A stretch of 64,000 nucleotides of DNA, from NCBI GenBank assembly GCA_033764875.1, contig JANRIO010000004.1, positions 62,001 to 126,000 of the forward strand, in the 5' to 3' direction. Origin of the DNA: AWTP1-13 sp033764875 (GTDB taxonomy: Bacteria > Pseudomonadota > Alphaproteobacteria > Rhizobiales > Hyphomicrobiaceae). A program made the position numbers and the translations under genes. Position 1 is the first letter of the stretch. Every line of letters begins with the position of its first letter. Positions 61,781 through 64,000 of the stretch are shown piece by piece. The notes under the pieces were generated by a model. The model had not been told where the DNA came from. It made no database searches and saw only the letters and a list, made by a program, of their open reading frames with translations.

Positions 61781-63196
61781 ATGGGCACACCGCAGACACT
61801 CTTCGACCGCCTCTGGAGCGCGCACGCCGTCGTTGCGCGCGCCGACGGGGAGACGCTGATTGCCATCGACCGCCACCTCGTGCACGAGGGCTCGCACCAC
61901 GCCTTTGCGCGGCTCGCCGAGAAGGGCCTGCCGGTTGCGCGGCCCGACCTCACGTTCGGGGTCGCGGACCACTACGTGCCGACGCGCAACCGCGGCCAGG
62001 GCATCGCCGACGCCACCATCCGGGGCATGGTGGAGAAGCTCGAGGCGAACACCGGCCGGCACGGCGTGCGGCTGTTCGGGCTCACGGATCCCGGCCAGGG
62101 CATCGTGCACGTGGTCGGGCCGGAGCAGGGGCTGACGCTGCCGGGCCTCACCATCGTGTGCGGGGACAGCCATACCTCGACGCACGGCGCGCTCGGCGCC
62201 TGGTCGTTCGGCATCGGCGCCTCCGAGGTCGCGCACGTGCTGACGACGCAGACGCTGTGGCAGCGCCGGCCGAAGCAGATGCAGGTGGCGGTCCGCGGCC
62301 GGCCGGCAGCGGGGGTGGGCGGCAAGGATATCGCCCTGACCCTGATCGCGACCATCGGCGCGGACGGGGCGCGCGGCCACGTGGTCGAATACGCGGGCGA
62401 TGCGGTGCGGGACCTGAGCATCGAGGGGCGGCTGACGCTGTGCAACCTGTCCATCGAGTGCGGGGCGCGCAGCGGCATCGTGGCGCCCGATGCGACGACG
62501 ATCGCCTATCTTGCGGGGCGCCCGTGGGCCCCGCAAGGCCGCGACCTCGAGGAGGCGGCGGAGCACTGGCTCGGGCTCGCCAGCGACACCGACGCCGCCT
62601 TCGACAGGAGCATCGTGCTCGACGCCGCCGAGATCGTGCCGGTGGTCACCTGGGGCACGTCGCCGGAGGAGGCGCTGCCCATCACCGGCAGCGTGCCCGA
62701 TCCCTCGCGCATCGCCGATGCGGCACGCGCGGCCCAGTATGCCGCATCCATCGCCTACATGGGGCTGCGGCCCGGCCAGCCGCTCGGCGAGATCAGCATC
62801 GACCGCGTCTTCATCGGCTCGTGCACCAACGGACGCATCGAGGATCTCAGGGCGGCCGCGGCCGTGCTCGCCGGACGCCGGGCGAAGGTCCCGGGGCTCG
62901 TCTCTCCCGGATCGTCCCTGGTCAAGGCGCAGGCCGAGGGCGAGGGCCTCGACGCGGTGTTCCGTGCAGCGGGCCTGGAATGGGTCGAGTCCGGCTGCTC
63001 CATGTGCGTCGGCATGAACGGCGACGTGCTCGCGCCCGGCGAGCGGTGCGCCTCCACGACCAACCGCAACTTCCGGGGCCGCCAGGGGCAAGGCTCGCGC
63101 ACGCATCTGATGTCGCCGGCGATGGTGGCGGCGGCCGCCGTGGCGGGCCGTCTCACGGACGCGCGGCCACTGCTCGAGGGGAGACCCCTGCCATGA
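61781..63196 (+). CDS. leuC: LeuC-like aconitase-family hydratase, large subunit
   Basis: 471-residue 4Fe-4S dehydratase of the isopropylmalate isomerase family. Landmarks: VCGDSHTSTHGALGAWSFGI then GASEVAHVL, and cluster ligands Cys in FIGSCTNGRIEDLRAA and two Cys in ESGCSMCVGMNGDVLAPGE. It could be leucine biosynthesis LeuC. Its place in a GntR-controlled divergon with a lyase and hydantoinase suggests instead a catabolic hydratase for a maleate- or citraconate-type acid. The start codon lacks a strong ribosome site. Its stop overlaps the leuD-like start (ATGA). Confidence 0.88.
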   Translation: MGTPQTLFDRLWSAHAVVARADGETLIAIDRHLVHEGSHHAFARLAEKGLPVARPDLTFGVADHYVPTRNRGQGIADATIRGMVEKLEANTGRHGVRLFGLTDPGQGIVHVVGPEQGLTLPGLTIVCGDSHTSTHGALGAWSFGIGASEVAHVLTTQTLWQRRPKQMQVAVRGRPAAGVGGKDIALTLIATIGADGARGHVVEYAGDAVRDLSIEGRLTLCNLSIECGARSGIVAPDATTIAYLAGRPWAPQGRDLEEAAEHWLGLASDTDAAFDRSIVLDAAEIVPVVTWGTSPEEALPITGSVPDPSRIADAARAAQYAASIAYMGLRPGQPLGEISIDRVFIGSCTNGRIEDLRAAAAVLAGRRAKVPGLVSPGSSLVKAQAEGEGLDAVFRAAGLEWVESGCSMCVGMNGDVLAPGERCASTTNRNFRGRQGQGSRTHLMSPAMVAAAAVAGRLTDARPLLEGRPLP

Positions 63197-63804
63197 CGCC
63201 CCTGACACGCCTCGACGGCATCGCCTGTCCGTTGCCGCTGGCCAACGTCGACACGGACCAGCTGATCCCGGCCCGCTTCATGAGCCGGCCGCGCGCGGCC
63301 GGCTACGGCGAGGTGCTGCTGCACGGGCATCGCTTCGACGCGGACGGCAAGGCCCGCGCCGAGTTCCCACTCAACCAGGCGCGATATGCAGGCGCCTCCA
63401 TCCTCGTCGCCTTGCGCAACTTCGGCTCCGGCTCCTCGCGGGAGGCGGCCGTCTACGCCCTCGTCGATTTCGGATTCCGCTGCGTGATCGCGCCGTCCTT
63501 CGGGGACATCTTCGCGGCCAACGCGGTCAACAACGGCCTGCTGCCGGCGGTGGTACCCGAGGCGGACGCGGCCCGGATCATCGCGAGCGTCGAGGCGGAT
63601 GCCCGCGTGCAGGTCGACCTCGAGAGCCAAGCCATCACGGCGGGCGGCGCCCAATTCGGCTTTGCGATCGATCCCGTCTGGCGCACCAAGCTGCTCAACG
63701 GCTGGGACGACCTCGACCTGACGCGCAGCTTCGAGGCCGACATCCGGGATTTCTTCGCGCGCGACGCGGCCGCGCGGCCGTGGATGCCGCCGCGGCGCCC
63801 CTGA
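63193..63804 (+). CDS. leuD: LeuD-like aconitase-family hydratase, small subunit
   Basis: 203-residue small subunit: CPLPLANVDTDQLIPARFMS, then RNFGSGSSREAAVYAL and VIAPSFGDIFAANAVNNGLL. The substrate-recognition loop reads FMSRPRAAGYGE, not the FLKTI-like sequence of leucine-pathway LeuD, which supports a different substrate (maleate, citraconate or dimethylmaleate type). ATG overlaps the large subunit stop (ATGA), so both are made together. Confidence 0.88.
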   Translation: MTPLTRLDGIACPLPLANVDTDQLIPARFMSRPRAAGYGEVLLHGHRFDADGKARAEFPLNQARYAGASILVALRNFGSGSSREAAVYALVDFGFRCVIAPSFGDIFAANAVNNGLLPAVVPEADAARIIASVEADARVQVDLESQAITAGGAQFGFAIDPVWRTKLLNGWDDLDLTRSFEADIRDFFARDAAARPWMPPRRP

Positions 63805-63832
63805 GCGCACGTCGGCTGCAGCCGTCCCCGGG

Positions 63833-64000
63833 TCACCGGGCCGCGGGCCGCCGCACCTCCTCCATGAAGCGGTGCTTGATCACCGGGGCGTCCAGCTCGA
63901 TGACGCCGACGGGCACGTTGCCGGACTTGCACTTCGCGACGATGATGGTCATCCGGTCGGATTTCAGCGCCGCGGCCAGCACCTCGGCCGTGTCCTCGGC
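63833..64000 (-). CDS. C-terminal end of a probable thiamine-diphosphate-dependent enzyme (partial)
   Basis: The leftward frame entering from the right edge gives 55 residues: AEDTAEVLAAALKSDRMTII, then VAKCKSGNVPVGVIELDAPV and IKHRFMEEVRRPAAR. This resembles the C-terminal end of TPP-binding domains of sulfopyruvate/phosphonopyruvate decarboxylase-like proteins, with the closing hRFmee pattern. The rest lies outside the window, so identity is tentative. Convergent with the leuD-like gene. Confidence 0.5.
   Translation of the reverse strand, partial: AEDTAEVLAAALKSDRMTIIVAKCKSGNVPVGVIELDAPVIKHRFMEEVRRPAAR

Overview
The window is high-GC DNA, consistent with a Hyphomicrobiales-type alphaproteobacterium. 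The pointers are a phosphatidylcholine synthase of the rhizobial kind, a MetX/MetW methionine pair, a long 'ADLGG'-type alphaproteobacterial porin, TRAP and taurine-like ABC uptake systems, and a perfect TTAA-N7-TTAAC (CtrA-like) box upstream of a c-di-GMP enzyme. No rRNA, CRISPR array or intact insertion sequence was seen. One tRNA (Asp, GTC) is present.

Layout. 0.3-4 kb: a K+-channel-like protein, then a divergent CsoR repressor and CopA copper ATPase with two operator-like palindromes between them. 4-11.5 kb: alpha/beta hydrolase, MtnA (methylthioribose-1-phosphate isomerase), a PAS-GGDEF-EAL protein and an ABC-F ATPase. 11.5-16.7 kb: a small monooxygenase-fold protein, a TRAP transporter (dctQMP), a LysR regulator and a divergent RutE-like nitroreductase. 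16.7-18.75 kb: a small, less GC-rich accessory segment flanked by the 3' end of csaA and a diverged second copy of that same 3' end, which looks like a relic of integration. 18.7-26 kb: csaA, metW, metX, a TetR-type regulator, a PfkB kinase, phosphatidylcholine synthase, a small exported protein and the porin. 26-28.4 kb: a structured non-coding stretch, tRNA-Asp, and a SLOG-fold protein followed by a short TIR-like fragment.

28.4-32.8 kb: a complete ptxABCDE-like phosphite uptake and oxidation operon (ABC importer, phosphite dehydrogenase, LysR regulator). 32.8-39.4 kb: a membrane-bound formate dehydrogenase operon. Its catalytic subunit is read through an in-frame UGA as selenocysteine, and a SECIS-like hairpin lies just downstream of that UGA. 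The operon continues with a 4Fe-4S subunit, an NrfD-type membrane subunit, a small lipoprotein, FdhE and an unknown protein, most of them joined by ATGA overlaps. 39.6-44.8 kb: a terminal oxidase cluster in which subunits I and III are fused and subunit II has lost the CuA ligands. This suggests a quinol oxidase that could complete a formate-to-oxygen chain with the neighbouring dehydrogenase.

44.9-64 kb is catabolic. A seven-gene leftward operon holds an ADC-like protein, a NMT1-type binding protein, an isochorismatase-family amidase, ABC ATPase and permease, an amidohydrolase and a GntR regulator. A second amidohydrolase and a divergent acyl/aryl-CoA ligase follow. Then comes a second GntR-controlled divergon: lyase of the isocitrate-lyase/PEP-mutase family, HyuB, HyuA and a Cys-less isochorismatase-like protein leftward, LeuC/LeuD-like hydratase rightward. 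Read together, these enzymes could open a cyclic imide or lactam, hydrate a maleate-type diacid and cleave the resulting malate-type acid. The substrate is unknown. The window ends inside a probable thiamine-diphosphate enzyme.
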